Below, piece after piece: positions 6,722-13,113 of a stretch of 13,113 bases of DNA; within the stretch, counting starts at the first letter, position 1, and each line of letters opens with the position of its first letter. The stretch covers positions 1 to 13,113 of the forward strand of contig JAUSPM010000177.1 of NCBI GenBank assembly GCA_030655675.1, read 5' to 3'. Below the pieces are notes generated by a model. It made no database searches, was not told the DNA's origin, and worked only from the letters and a program-made list of their open reading frames with translations. The stretch is from Methanosarcinaceae archaeon. Lineage in GTDB: Archaea; Halobacteriota; Methanosarcinia; Methanosarcinales; Methanosarcinaceae. A program made the position numbers and the translations under genes.

Positions 6722-8194
6722 CTAACTTGCCTCGGAATCTTCCAGTATGTCACCAAGCAGTTTTGATATTTCTTCGGGCATCTCGCCGACACCTTTCATC
6801 TGGTCTGCAAGATACGAATGATTGACCAACAATTTTGTGACCTCGATCATATAATTTCGCTTAAAATCACTCATCTTATCAAGATTTGATAACTTGAACG
6901 TATAGAACTCGCGGAATGCGTCCAAAAGAGATTGGTTTAGTTCTTCAAGCGTCATCTTTTCCGGTTTTATGATAGGCTCCACAAGGTTATATTTGCTGTA
7001 ATCGAATACTTTTACATGCGGTTTTAATATCTCATATATTTCCGAATATGGCCATGGTGCAATTGCTAAAAAGAATGCCAAATCCGGATTGTATTCTTTT
7101 GCAAGGTCAACCGCCTTTTGTATGGATTCTTTTGTATCGTTTGGCATACCAAGCACAAATGATGTTTCAGAAATTATCCCTGCTTTATTGATCAAATCAA
7201 TCGCTTTTTTTGATTGGTCGATCATCAAATTTTTGTTGAACACTTCAAGTGTGTCCTGACTTGCAGATTCTACTCCGACATATATATGCAAGACCTTTGC
7301 CTTGTAATATTTGTCAAGAATATCCTCATCACGCAGTATGTCATCGACTCTTGTTTCCATCAAGATCTCTACATCAAGGTCCTTTTCAATGAGAAGATCA
7401 AGTATTTGCACCCACCGTTCACGGTCATATGTTGGGATCTCATCAGCGATCATAACAACATCAACACCGTATGTCTTGTTCAGATATTCGAGTTCCGAAA
7501 CAAAATTTTCCGGACTTCTGCCCCTCCATGTACGTTTCCAGAACAACTGCTGAGAACAGAAAGAGCACTTTTCCATGCATCCTCTTGATGAACTGACGAC
7601 AGCAAGTATAGAATCTTTTTTTGTCCTGAATGAATAATCATCCCATTCGATCAGATCCCAGGCAAGTGGTAAAGCATCAAGATCCTCAATAAATGGCCTG
7701 TCCGGTGTGGACACCACACCATCTTTCCAGTAGGAAATGCCTAATACATCTGATACATCACTTCCCGAAAATACATGAGTGAACAAATCTGTGGTTGTAA
7801 CTTCGCCTTCACCACGAATTACATAATCCACACAATTATGTTCATCCCGGAGAATTTCATCCTGACAAAATGTTGCGTGAACACCGCCAATAAATGTTAC
7901 AATTGAAGGATCCACTTCTTTTGCAACCCGAAGTACGTTGATACCTTCGTATATACTGGCAGTATATGCGGTTGAACCAACTACGTCAGGTTTCACCTCT
8001 TCGATCTTTGCACGGATCTGTTCGAGAGTATGGAACTTTGTCATTGCATCATATATCTCAACATCGAATCCGGCTTTTCGGAGACTTCCTGCAATATAGA
8101 CAAATCCGACATGCAACCATGAACCTGCGGATTCCAAAACCCCACAATGGTATGGAGGTGTTATTAAAAGAATTTTTTTCGTGATATTAATCAA
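6722..8194 (-). CDS. B12-binding radical SAM protein (BchE/COG1032-like)
   Basis: A 490-residue enzyme with an N-terminal cobalamin-binding-type domain (KKILLITPPY at 6-15, VVGSTAYTAS at 71-80, FIGGVHATF at 101-109, YVIRGEGE at 124-131). The radical SAM barrel follows, with cluster cysteines C206, C210 and C213 in RGCMEKCSFC, then HIYVGVESAS (SAM-binding strand region) and a C-terminal helical extension. Members of this superfamily perform methylations, cyclisations and rearrangements; archaeal copies are often auto-annotated as Mg-protoporphyrin ester cyclase without proof. The substrate here is unknown. No ATG or GTG is available near the N-terminus: the start is TTG at 8194, overlapping the preceding gene by 8 nt, with GAAGGGG abutting it directly. 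It is co-directional with the cytochrome maturation genes and with the Cys-repeat protein upstream. Confidence 0.88.
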   Translation of the reverse strand: MINITKKILLITPPYHCGVLESAGSWLHVGFVYIAGSLRKAGFDVEIYDAMTKFHTLEQIRAKIEEVKPDVVGSTAYTASIYEGINVLRVAKEVDPSIVTFIGGVHATFCQDEILRDEHNCVDYVIRGEGEVTTTDLFTHVFSGSDVSDVLGISYWKDGVVSTPDRPFIEDLDALPLAWDLIEWDDYSFRTKKDSILAVVSSSRGCMEKCSFCSQQLFWKRTWRGRSPENFVSELEYLNKTYGVDVVMIADEIPTYDRERWVQILDLLIEKDLDVEILMETRVDDILRDEDILDKYYKAKVLHIYVGVESASQDTLEVFNKNLMIDQSKKAIDLINKAGIISETSFVLGMPNDTKESIQKAVDLAKEYNPDLAFFLAIAPWPYSEIYEILKPHVKVFDYSKYNLVEPIIKPEKMTLEELNQSLLDAFREFYTFKLSNLDKMSDFKRNYMIEVTKLLVNHSYLADQMKGVGEMPEEISKLLGDILEDSEAS

Positions 8195-8570
8195 CCCCTT
8201 CGGATTCTATGCGCTTCAACCGTTTTTGCAGTTTCATGTGAAGGTAATAACCATATCCAAAGACTGCAAATAATATTATATGCTTAACTGCAATAATATT
8301 TACCCTTAAACTGCCTGTATCTTGCGTTATTGAAAGATAATCATCATACGTCAGAAGGCGAATGATACCAAATATGATGATCAATACAAGACTTGCAATT
8401 ATTACAATTGAAAATTTCTTAAATATTATCCGATAGAATTTTAATACTTCAGGATGATTACTGCGCTCAGCTTCTTTTGCGAGCATCATTACCACAATGA
8501 TGCATGCTAAGAACATGGCTGATGCAAAATCATGCATGAATCCGTTTGTTATAATGAGTATGTCTAACAT
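8187..8570 (-). CDS. Small three-to-four-helix membrane protein, unknown function
   Basis: I do not recognise the family. The 127-residue protein has hydrophobic stretches at about 3-30 (possibly two short segments, with MHDF at 12-15), 53-73 and 91-110, and a basic, charged C-terminus. H13 and H97 fall inside or at the edges of membrane helices and could ligate a b-type haem, as in small cytochrome b- or CopD-like proteins; this is inference. An AAGGA lies 7 nt before the ATG. It sits between ccsA and the radical SAM gene and overlaps the latter by 8 nt, so their translation is probably coupled. A role linked to cytochrome assembly or quinone redox is suggested by context only. Confidence 0.75.
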   Translation of the reverse strand: MLDILIITNGFMHDFASAMFLACIIVVMMLAKEAERSNHPEVLKFYRIIFKKFSIVIIASLVLIIIFGIIRLLTYDDYLSITQDTGSLRVNIIAVKHIILFAVFGYGYYLHMKLQKRLKRIESEGVD

Positions 8571-8629
8571 ATACCAATCCTTTTTTATTTTAACAATGTA
8601 ATCTTTTATTGATTTGCCGTGATTTATTA

Positions 8630-8641
8630 CGTATTTATATA
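8630..8641 (-). promoter_or_regulatory. Possible internal TATA box before the membrane protein gene
   Basis: Immediately after the ccsA stop, the minus strand reads TATATAAATACG. A start about 26 nt further on would give a leader of roughly 40 nt containing the AAGGA site of the 127-residue protein gene. This is the only sizeable gap (71 nt) in the block from the LuxE-like gene to the radical SAM gene. AT richness makes the call weak. Confidence 0.3.
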
Positions 8642-9472
8642 TTATATATTCATGTATGCGGAGTGATCGCTCAGGCTAAATACTGTGGATGCAATGAAAA
8701 TTGTAAATATAAGTACGATCATGCCAACGATAGATACGTATGCCGCTTTTTTGCCATACCATCCATGTGTTAACCGCAGGTGCAAATATATCCCGTACGT
8801 AAACCATGATACAAGTGACCATGTCTCAAGGGGATCCCAGCTCCAGTAACTGCCCCACGTCTTGTTTGCCCATACCGCACCTGTGGCGACCATTACTGCT
8901 ATAAATAAAAAACCGGCCGCTATGAAACGATAACTTAGATCATCGAGTGCTTCAAGTGAGGGCAGACGTTCATAGAAATTGCTTACGCTTTCCTTACCAC
9001 TCTTAAAAATGTAAAAAATACCACAACTGGTGCCGATCAATACTGAACCATATGCAAGTTTTGCAAACCCGATATGTGCGATCAGCCAGTAACTTTGTAG
9101 TGAAGGTGTTATCGGAGAGATTTCCTGAGGAAGTGTTGCAGTTATCCCCATCATGATAAATAAAGCAGGCATCACAAGGACCCCTGTTAGTTTAATTTTG
9201 TCCATTTTGTATTGCACGATCAAGAACACTAATACGGCAACAAGAGCTGTTGAGGATAGTATCTCAAACATTGTTTCATATGGACCGTGGCCACCCTCGA
9301 TCCAGCGAAGTGCCAGGGATACTGTATGAAATACTGCACCTAACACGGCAAACTGGGATGCCCGGACTGTCCAGTGATCTTTTCTAAATGTCATGCTGAA
9401 AATGTATGCTGCAGCACTTATTGCGTACATTGTTGCCGAAGCCAAAAATAATATTGATTCAGTATCTGACAT
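8642..9472 (-). CDS. ccsA: Cytochrome c biogenesis protein CcsA/ResC (haem-handling)
   Basis: Polytopic membrane protein that, with ResB/Ccs1, moves haem across the membrane and presents it to apocytochrome CXXCH motifs. From the ATG at 9472 it has 276 residues and about eight helices. The tryptophan-rich WWD signature is at 201-214 (WANKTWGSYWSWDP). Probable haem-ligand histidines are H133 (LIAHIGFAKLAY) and H270 (SDHSAY) flanking it outside the membrane, with H49 and H231 or H236 in or near helices. I chose 9472 over the ATG at 9493 because a perfect GGAGG lies 8 nt before it, whereas the upstream ATG would put that GGAGG inside the coding sequence. The start is 1 nt after the resB stop. 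Confidence 0.93.
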   Translation of the reverse strand: MSDTESILFLASATMYAISAAAYIFSMTFRKDHWTVRASQFAVLGAVFHTVSLALRWIEGGHGPYETMFEILSSTALVAVLVFLIVQYKMDKIKLTGVLVMPALFIMMGITATLPQEISPITPSLQSYWLIAHIGFAKLAYGSVLIGTSCGIFYIFKSGKESVSNFYERLPSLEALDDLSYRFIAAGFLFIAVMVATGAVWANKTWGSYWSWDPLETWSLVSWFTYGIYLHLRLTHGWYGKKAAYVSIVGMIVLIFTIFIASTVFSLSDHSAYMNI

Positions 9473-9473
9473 G

Positions 9474-10895
9474 TTATGTGCCTCCAATTTCATTACATAT
9501 TTCTAATAACTCGTCTTTAAAAGATAATATCTTTTTGTCTGCTTTTCCGCCAATATTAATTGTTATTCCAGTACTGTCGGTTGTGCCTGTTGTGTTATTA
9601 TCATTGTCTACTATCTCCACCCATATGCGTCTTGGAATATAGAATAATGCCGCTGTCAGGCTCAAGAGACATATCAGCAAAGCAGAATAAAGGATAGGAA
9701 TGCTTGCATCCCTGTGAATGTAAAAACTTGCCCAATATTCGAGGTCATTGAATTCCAGTGACATCTCAGTTGAATCGAGATCAAACTTTATGGAATCGTT
9801 CAATTTGAGTGGACCGCTGTAGATCAGTTCACCGTTCTTGCTAAGATTTAGATATGCCAGAGGATTGTTGGGGAAATCAGATATCGATATTATTTCATCC
9901 CCGACAATTGCATCCGGATATAGTACCACATCAGCCAAAATACCGGTGTCTGCAATATTAAAGGAAGCTGTATACTGGTGATCATCCGTGTATGATGCTA
10001 TGATATACGAACCTGATATTGAATCATTACTTCGCAGAACGAACAGTGGAGCAAAACCATATTCATTCCTATCGATTGAAAAACCTTTGTAACGCAGTGG
10101 ATTGTTTACGTATATGGTATCTTCTTTGATGACCTGACCATTTTCAGACAAAAGCACGTCTGCTGCAAATCCCCTCCATTTCCCATTCAATTCATACGAC
10201 GGATGGAATTTTGTGAGATGAATGTTGAAATACTTGTGCTGTTCTCCAAAAAAAGGTCCTTCCTTTATGTGTATGTAATTCGAATGAGCTTCAGTGAAAT
10301 CCTGACCATCAATTATCTGGGCAACACCATGCATTTGCATTGCCCCTCCATAGAACGTAGAGAGTAGGATTACTACAAGAGAAAGATGAAATATCGGACT
10401 TGAAAGTGAACCATACCTGTTCTTTTCTGCGAATATCTGATTGCCTTGCTGCGTTGTAATGTATCCTTTACGATTCAATATCTTCTGAAGGTCTGATATT
10501 GTTTTTGTAGCTGATCTTTTTACCACGATAGAATGATGGTTTTTCAATTTAAGAATGAAATCCGAATCTGTAAATCGCACCTGACCATATACCCTGTTGA
10601 GCGATGTCTTTATTCGAGGCAGGCTGCAAAAAAATGTATTAACTCCAAGTAGAGCAAGAATTGTCAGGAACTGCCATGAATCGTATATGTTGTTCAGGTC
10701 ATAATACTGGTTAATGGCCGACACCAGTGGATGATCTTCATTCCACATGGCAACGTACGCATCACCTGCACGCGATTGCTGCGGAATGAGAGTGCCAAAT
10801 GCTGAAAGTAGAGTGATTGTCACAAGCAGGACAATTGCAAGTTTACGTGACCTCAATAAAGAGTATATTGCTTTTGGTATCCTGCCGGCAGTCAT
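9474..10895 (-). CDS. resB: Cytochrome c biogenesis protein ResB/Ccs1
   Basis: Partner of CcsA in the system II-type haem lyase/exporter. The 473-residue protein has three N-terminal membrane helices (about 19-38, 74-91, 168-187), a large extracytoplasmic domain (about 190-398) and a fourth helix (about 400-420), the standard ResB topology. Family landmarks include SLLRSRKLAIVLL at the start, FGTLIPQ, FHLSLVVILLST with H170 in the third helix, and NNPLRYKGFSIDRNEYG in the outer domain. The C-terminal cytosolic tail after 425 is rich in Asn, Thr and Asp. No clear ribosome site precedes the ATG. It follows the Cys-repeat gene by 14 nt. No ResA or CcdA thiol-redox partner is in the window. Confidence 0.92.
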   Translation of the reverse strand: MTAGRIPKAIYSLLRSRKLAIVLLVTITLLSAFGTLIPQQSRAGDAYVAMWNEDHPLVSAINQYYDLNNIYDSWQFLTILALLGVNTFFCSLPRIKTSLNRVYGQVRFTDSDFILKLKNHHSIVVKRSATKTISDLQKILNRKGYITTQQGNQIFAEKNRYGSLSSPIFHLSLVVILLSTFYGGAMQMHGVAQIIDGQDFTEAHSNYIHIKEGPFFGEQHKYFNIHLTKFHPSYELNGKWRGFAADVLLSENGQVIKEDTIYVNNPLRYKGFSIDRNEYGFAPLFVLRSNDSISGSYIIASYTDDHQYTASFNIADTGILADVVLYPDAIVGDEIISISDFPNNPLAYLNLSKNGELIYSGPLKLNDSIKFDLDSTEMSLEFNDLEYWASFYIHRDASIPILYSALLICLLSLTAALFYIPRRIWVEIVDNDNNTTGTTDSTGITINIGGKADKKILSFKDELLEICNEIGGT

Positions 10896-10909
10896 AGTTT
10901 GATGGATTA

Positions 10910-11128
10910 TTAATTGGAAAGCATGTCATCTACTATTGTTGAGCATGTTGCTTCCTGAGCACCTGAAATCATATCATCAGATATTGTTGAACATATTGAG
11001 TTTTCACCCGCAACAATCATTTCATCGGCTATCGTGGAGCATGTTGCTTCCTGATGTCCTGTGATCATTTCATCAACAATTGTTGAACAATTGTCTTTCT
11101 GTCCATACATTTTATTTTCATTTCCCAT
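10910..11128 (-). CDS. Four-repeat CSTI small protein, unknown function
   Basis: I do not recognise this family. The 72-residue acidic protein has a 13-residue leader (MGNENKMYGQKDN) and then four tandem units with an exact 16-residue period. Each begins C-S-T-I-x-D-(D/E)-M-(I/L); the cysteines are C14, C30, C46 and C62. Inter-unit linkers alternate: before units 2 and 4 the linker ends QEAT, before unit 3 it is AGENSI. There is no signal peptide, membrane segment or CXXC, so the cysteines should stay in the cytosol. A strong AGGTG lies 6 nt before the ATG, which directly abuts the stop of the LuxE-like gene, making translational coupling very likely. Possible roles are acyl acceptor for that enzyme, ribosomal peptide precursor, or cofactor/metal-binding helper for the cytochrome machinery; none is proven. 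Confidence 0.82.
   Translation of the reverse strand: MGNENKMYGQKDNCSTIVDEMITGHQEATCSTIADEMIVAGENSICSTISDDMISGAQEATCSTIVDDMLSN
10913..11089 (-). repeat. Tandem 48-nt coding repeats, organised as a duplicated 96-nt pair
   Basis: Units begin at 11089, 11041, 10993 and 10945 (minus strand), the last truncated to 33 nt. Units 1-2 match units 3-4 at about 80 percent over the first 75 nt, including an identical CAGGAAGCAACATGCTC stretch, better than neighbouring units match each other. This points to an old single-unit duplication followed by duplication of the pair. The CSTI-D-M residues are kept while linker and third positions vary, indicating selection on protein sequence. Confidence 0.8.
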
Positions 11129-12355
11129 TTACATCACCTTTGTTTTTTTGTACTTTTTGGCGCGGCGTGGTACCTGCCATTTAATAAGACTGTGTAAGAA
11201 TGAATCTATGAAACGCCCCATGCGGTGTTCTGCCATTTGACCTACCATGTTGTCTATTGGCGTTGTTTTGATCTCGCCTTCTTTTACACCAGCACGGCCT
11301 ATTATTTCAAAGCCATTTTTAGTTTCGTATCCTAGATTATCTGTCTGAACTTTTATAACCATTGCCCTATTGGCAAGATCACAGTGACGAAGCAAACCTA
11401 TCTCACCCTCGGGTAACCGTTCGAATGTTTTTGTATCGACTGCGATAGTCCTGGTCCACGGAGGCGAAATCTTGAACCTTGGCTCATCTTTGCTTGACAC
11501 ATGATTTTGCAGTACGTTATCGAAATAATTGGTGCTGCTCTCCCCTGTTCCATAAGTATTGACACAATGGTTTTGTGGTATGCCGAGTATCTGTTCGCAT
11601 TTTTGGTGATATTCATTTCTTGAACATTCACCGAATTTTCCTGAATAGCCGCCACCATCAGATATCCTGCTGCCTTTGGGAAGTTCAAAGGAAATACCTT
11701 CCTTCTCGCATGCATTGAAGAAGTACACAAATCCGGATGTTGCACCTATCAAGGCGATCGGTTCACCACTGTCTTCTGCACCCCTGAGCGATCTGAACAG
11801 CAGATCTATGTTCAAACCTCTGGGCGTTATCAAAAATTCGCTGTCTTCAGTTCCAAAGTTGCGTCTTACCTGCTCAAGACCTACCGCCATTCCCATAGTG
11901 GGTGCTATTTTTGGAGATGGGACCATGAAAAGTATTTTCATCTTTTCCACATCAGGAAAGAGAAATGATCTGGTACATTGTTTATTTGCTTCGAATATCA
12001 GTTCCACTGCACTTTTATCCCTGAATATCTTTGCACGTTTTTTGGTAGTGGTACCGCCTGTCATGTATGAAAGTTCAGTCTTCTCAAGCGGAAATGATGC
12101 GATGATATGCTCTTTGAATGCCTGCGACGGTACAGCAGGAATTTCATCCCAACTGCTTATTGATTCAGGAGTTACATTTTTTCGTGTGCAATATTCACGA
12201 TAAATATCGTTCACATTGAACTGGTATTCAAACTCTGCCACTGCTAATTTGTTGAAATTTATCTCGTCTGAAAGATCAATGCCTTTGTGAATGAAATCTA
12301 CTATGTCAGCATCCAGTTGTTGAACAAATGGAGATTCCAATGAGTAATCCGTCAT
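11129..12355 (-). CDS. LuxE/PaaK-like acyl-activating enzyme (acyl-protein synthetase family)
   Basis: Member of the adenylate-forming superfamily, closest by eye to LuxE acyl-protein synthetases, which activate a carboxylic acid with ATP and pass it to a cysteine. In 408 residues it shows the LuxE-like N-terminus with DEIPAVPSQAFKEH (70-83), the nucleotide-binding TGGTTTKKRAKI (99-110), NTYGTGESST (266-275), and the later block HCDLANRAMVIKVQTDNLGY and IIGRAG (324-356). The last cysteine is C325. Vibrio LuxE carries its acyl-accepting cysteine soon after the GRA motif, in RGCS as I recall; here that stretch (GRAGVKEGEIKTT) has none. The C-terminus is very basic (RRAKKYKKTK). It is preceded by AGGAT close to the ATG and by a TATA-containing inverted repeat, and is followed with no gap by the four-Cys repeat gene. 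The substrate is unknown. Confidence 0.83.
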   Translation of the reverse strand: MTDYSLESPFVQQLDADIVDFIHKGIDLSDEINFNKLAVAEFEYQFNVNDIYREYCTRKNVTPESISSWDEIPAVPSQAFKEHIIASFPLEKTELSYMTGGTTTKKRAKIFRDKSAVELIFEANKQCTRSFLFPDVEKMKILFMVPSPKIAPTMGMAVGLEQVRRNFGTEDSEFLITPRGLNIDLLFRSLRGAEDSGEPIALIGATSGFVYFFNACEKEGISFELPKGSRISDGGGYSGKFGECSRNEYHQKCEQILGIPQNHCVNTYGTGESSTNYFDNVLQNHVSSKDEPRFKISPPWTRTIAVDTKTFERLPEGEIGLLRHCDLANRAMVIKVQTDNLGYETKNGFEIIGRAGVKEGEIKTTPIDNMVGQMAEHRMGRFIDSFLHSLIKWQVPRRAKKYKKTKVM

Positions 12356-12379
12356 TTTTTAATCCTAAAAATAGAAAAT

Positions 12380-12413
12380 TACCAAAACGCATATTTATAT
12401 TTGCGTTCTGGTA
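12380..12413 (-). promoter_or_regulatory. Inverted repeat with TATA box in its loop, upstream of the LuxE-like gene
   Basis: Twelve-nt arms (TACCAAAACGCA and TGCGTTCTGGTA on the plus strand, 11 of 12 matching) flank a 10-nt AT loop that reads AATATAAATA on the minus strand, a plausible TATA box about 41 nt before the ATG. A regulator binding both arms would block TBP. Alternatively, as minus-strand RNA the arms form a fully paired 12-bp stem with one G-U, followed by a U-rich stretch (ATTTTCTATTTTT), so it may instead end the PEGA gene transcript. Both roles are possible. Confidence 0.55.
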
Positions 12414-12425
12414 TTTGTTTTGACT

Positions 12426-13113
12426 TTATCTACTATAACTGCTTGAACTGATTGTTATCCTTGTATCAGCCCGGTATTCCCGATCACGATTGTCCCTAAG
12501 CCTGATCCTGACTTCGCGTTCACCGGTTCTACTTGTGCGAGATAGGTCGTAACTGCCGGTGAATGTACCATCATTGTTGTTTACCAACGTTATACTGCTT
12601 GTAACATCCCTTATCTCGAAGTACATGCGATTCATGTCAGTGTAGTCAACCCTATCAGACCATACTTTAACATATATCATGCCAGAACTACTGAATTCAC
12701 GATCATTTGTCGTGAAATCCGAGTTCTTTGAAATAATATATCCTTCACCTGAAACTGTTTGTGGTACTGCTGAAAGTGTTTCTGATACAACGTTTCCTTG
12801 ACCAGCAATTACATTGATATTTACTTCTTTATCAACATAACCAGATTTTGTCAATTTAACAATATGAGAACCAGCAGATACACTAGCCAGAGTTAATGGT
12901 GTTGTGCCCTGTTGAAGTGCACCATCAAGATAAACAGTTGCACTACTTGGACTTGAAGATATACTTAAAGAACCAGTAGTTGGTTGTTGGGGTGTTGCTG
13001 AAAGTGTTTCTGAAACAACTGTTTGTTCATTAGCAACTACATTGATATTTACGTCTTTATCAACATAACCGGATTTTGTCAATTTAACAATATGAGAACC
13101 AGCAGATACACTA
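12426..13113 (-). CDS. PEGA-repeat surface-type protein (5-prime end cut by window edge)
   Basis: The reading frame is open to the window end, so the start and any signal peptide are outside; a TTG at 13082 lies inside a repeat and is not the start. The visible 228 codons plus stop hold the end of one PEGA-type beta unit, then a full one. Each has the pattern SSPSSATVYLDG, PLTLASVSAGSHIVKL and TKSGYVDKxVNINV, separated by SETLSA and a Thr/Pro-rich linker. A roughly 100-residue C-terminal region predicted to be beta-rich follows (GMIYVKVWSDRVDY, TFTGSYDLSR, ending TRITISSSSYSR). PEGA domains are typical of archaeal and bacterial cell-surface proteins, so export is inferred. There is no PGF-CTERM motif or C-terminal helix, so it is not an obvious ArtA substrate. 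Its stop is 70 nt before the LuxE-like ATG, on the same strand. Confidence 0.85.
   Translation of the reverse strand, partial: SVSAGSHIVKLTKSGYVDKDVNINVVANEQTVVSETLSATPQQPTTGSLSISSSPSSATVYLDGALQQGTTPLTLASVSAGSHIVKLTKSGYVDKEVNINVIAGQGNVVSETLSAVPQTVSGEGYIISKNSDFTTNDREFSSSGMIYVKVWSDRVDYTDMNRMYFEIRDVTSSITLVNNNDGTFTGSYDLSRTSRTGEREVRIRLRDNRDREYRADTRITISSSSYSR
12769..13113 (-). repeat. 228-nt tandem repeat within the PEGA gene
   Basis: Sequence from 12769 recurs at 12997, a 228-nt (76-codon) period, continuing past the window end. The best-conserved part, 12828-12885 against 13056-13113, differs at 1 of 58 positions, while 12785-12815 is more diverged. Near identity including third codon positions implies recent duplication or gene conversion. 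Confidence 0.85.

Noticed and set aside
9473..9493. Upstream ATG for ccsA at 9493
   Set aside because: It would overlap resB by 20 nt and place the perfect GGAGG inside the coding sequence; the ATG at 9472 has ideal spacing.
11398..11745. 115-codon minus-strand open frame
   Set aside because: It is an alternative frame inside the LuxE-like gene, with no family features.
11676..12203. 175-codon plus-strand open frame
   Set aside because: It lies wholly antisense to the well-supported LuxE-like gene and shows no recognisable domain; a shadow frame.
13080..13082. TTG as the start of the PEGA gene
   Set aside because: The frame stays open to the window edge and continues the repeat (VSAGSHIVK) upstream, so the true start is outside.

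Overview
The window is archaeal, most likely from a cytochrome-rich relative of the Methanosarcinales (methanogen or ANME/Methanoperedens type). The basis is a euryarchaeal replication/transcription set (primase large subunit, PCNA, TFS), archaeosortase A with its lipid-synthesis partners, an MptD-type dihydroneopterin aldolase of methanopterin synthesis, a multihaem c-type cytochrome with a Ccs-type maturation pair, TATA-box promoters and GGAGG/AGGTG ribosome binding sites. The exact genus is inference.

Layout: 1-463 has no convincing gene and holds degenerate direct repeats with a GC-rich hairpin. 464-3107 (minus strand) reads Nudix hydrolase, tfs, pcn, priL. A 64-bp divergent promoter region leads to the plus-strand operon artA-pssD-pssA-mptD (3172-5673). 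This encodes the membrane protease/transpeptidase for PGF-CTERM surface proteins, the two enzymes that make the serine/ethanolamine ether lipids linked to its anchoring reaction, and a pterin biosynthesis enzyme. It runs tail-to-tail, with a 4-nt gap, into a minus-strand block.

That block (12355 down to 5678) reads: LuxE/PaaK-like acyl-activating enzyme, a 72-aa protein made of four 16-residue CSTI repeats, ResB, CcsA, a 127-aa membrane protein, a B12-binding radical SAM enzyme and a 12-13 haem cytochrome. From the LuxE-like gene to ccsA the genes abut within 14 nt, so they are probably co-transcribed. Weak internal TATA boxes may precede the membrane protein/radical SAM pair and the cytochrome. 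Upstream, and cut by the window edge, is a PEGA-repeat surface-type protein.

The least explained part is the LuxE-like enzyme translationally coupled (TAA directly followed by ATG) to the tandem-Cys repeat protein. The enzyme appears to lack the C-terminal acyl-accepting Cys of classical LuxE, while its neighbour offers four evenly spaced cysteines. An inverted repeat with a TATA box in its loop lies just upstream. Whether this is an acyl-carrier, peptide-modification or redox system cannot be decided from sequence alone.
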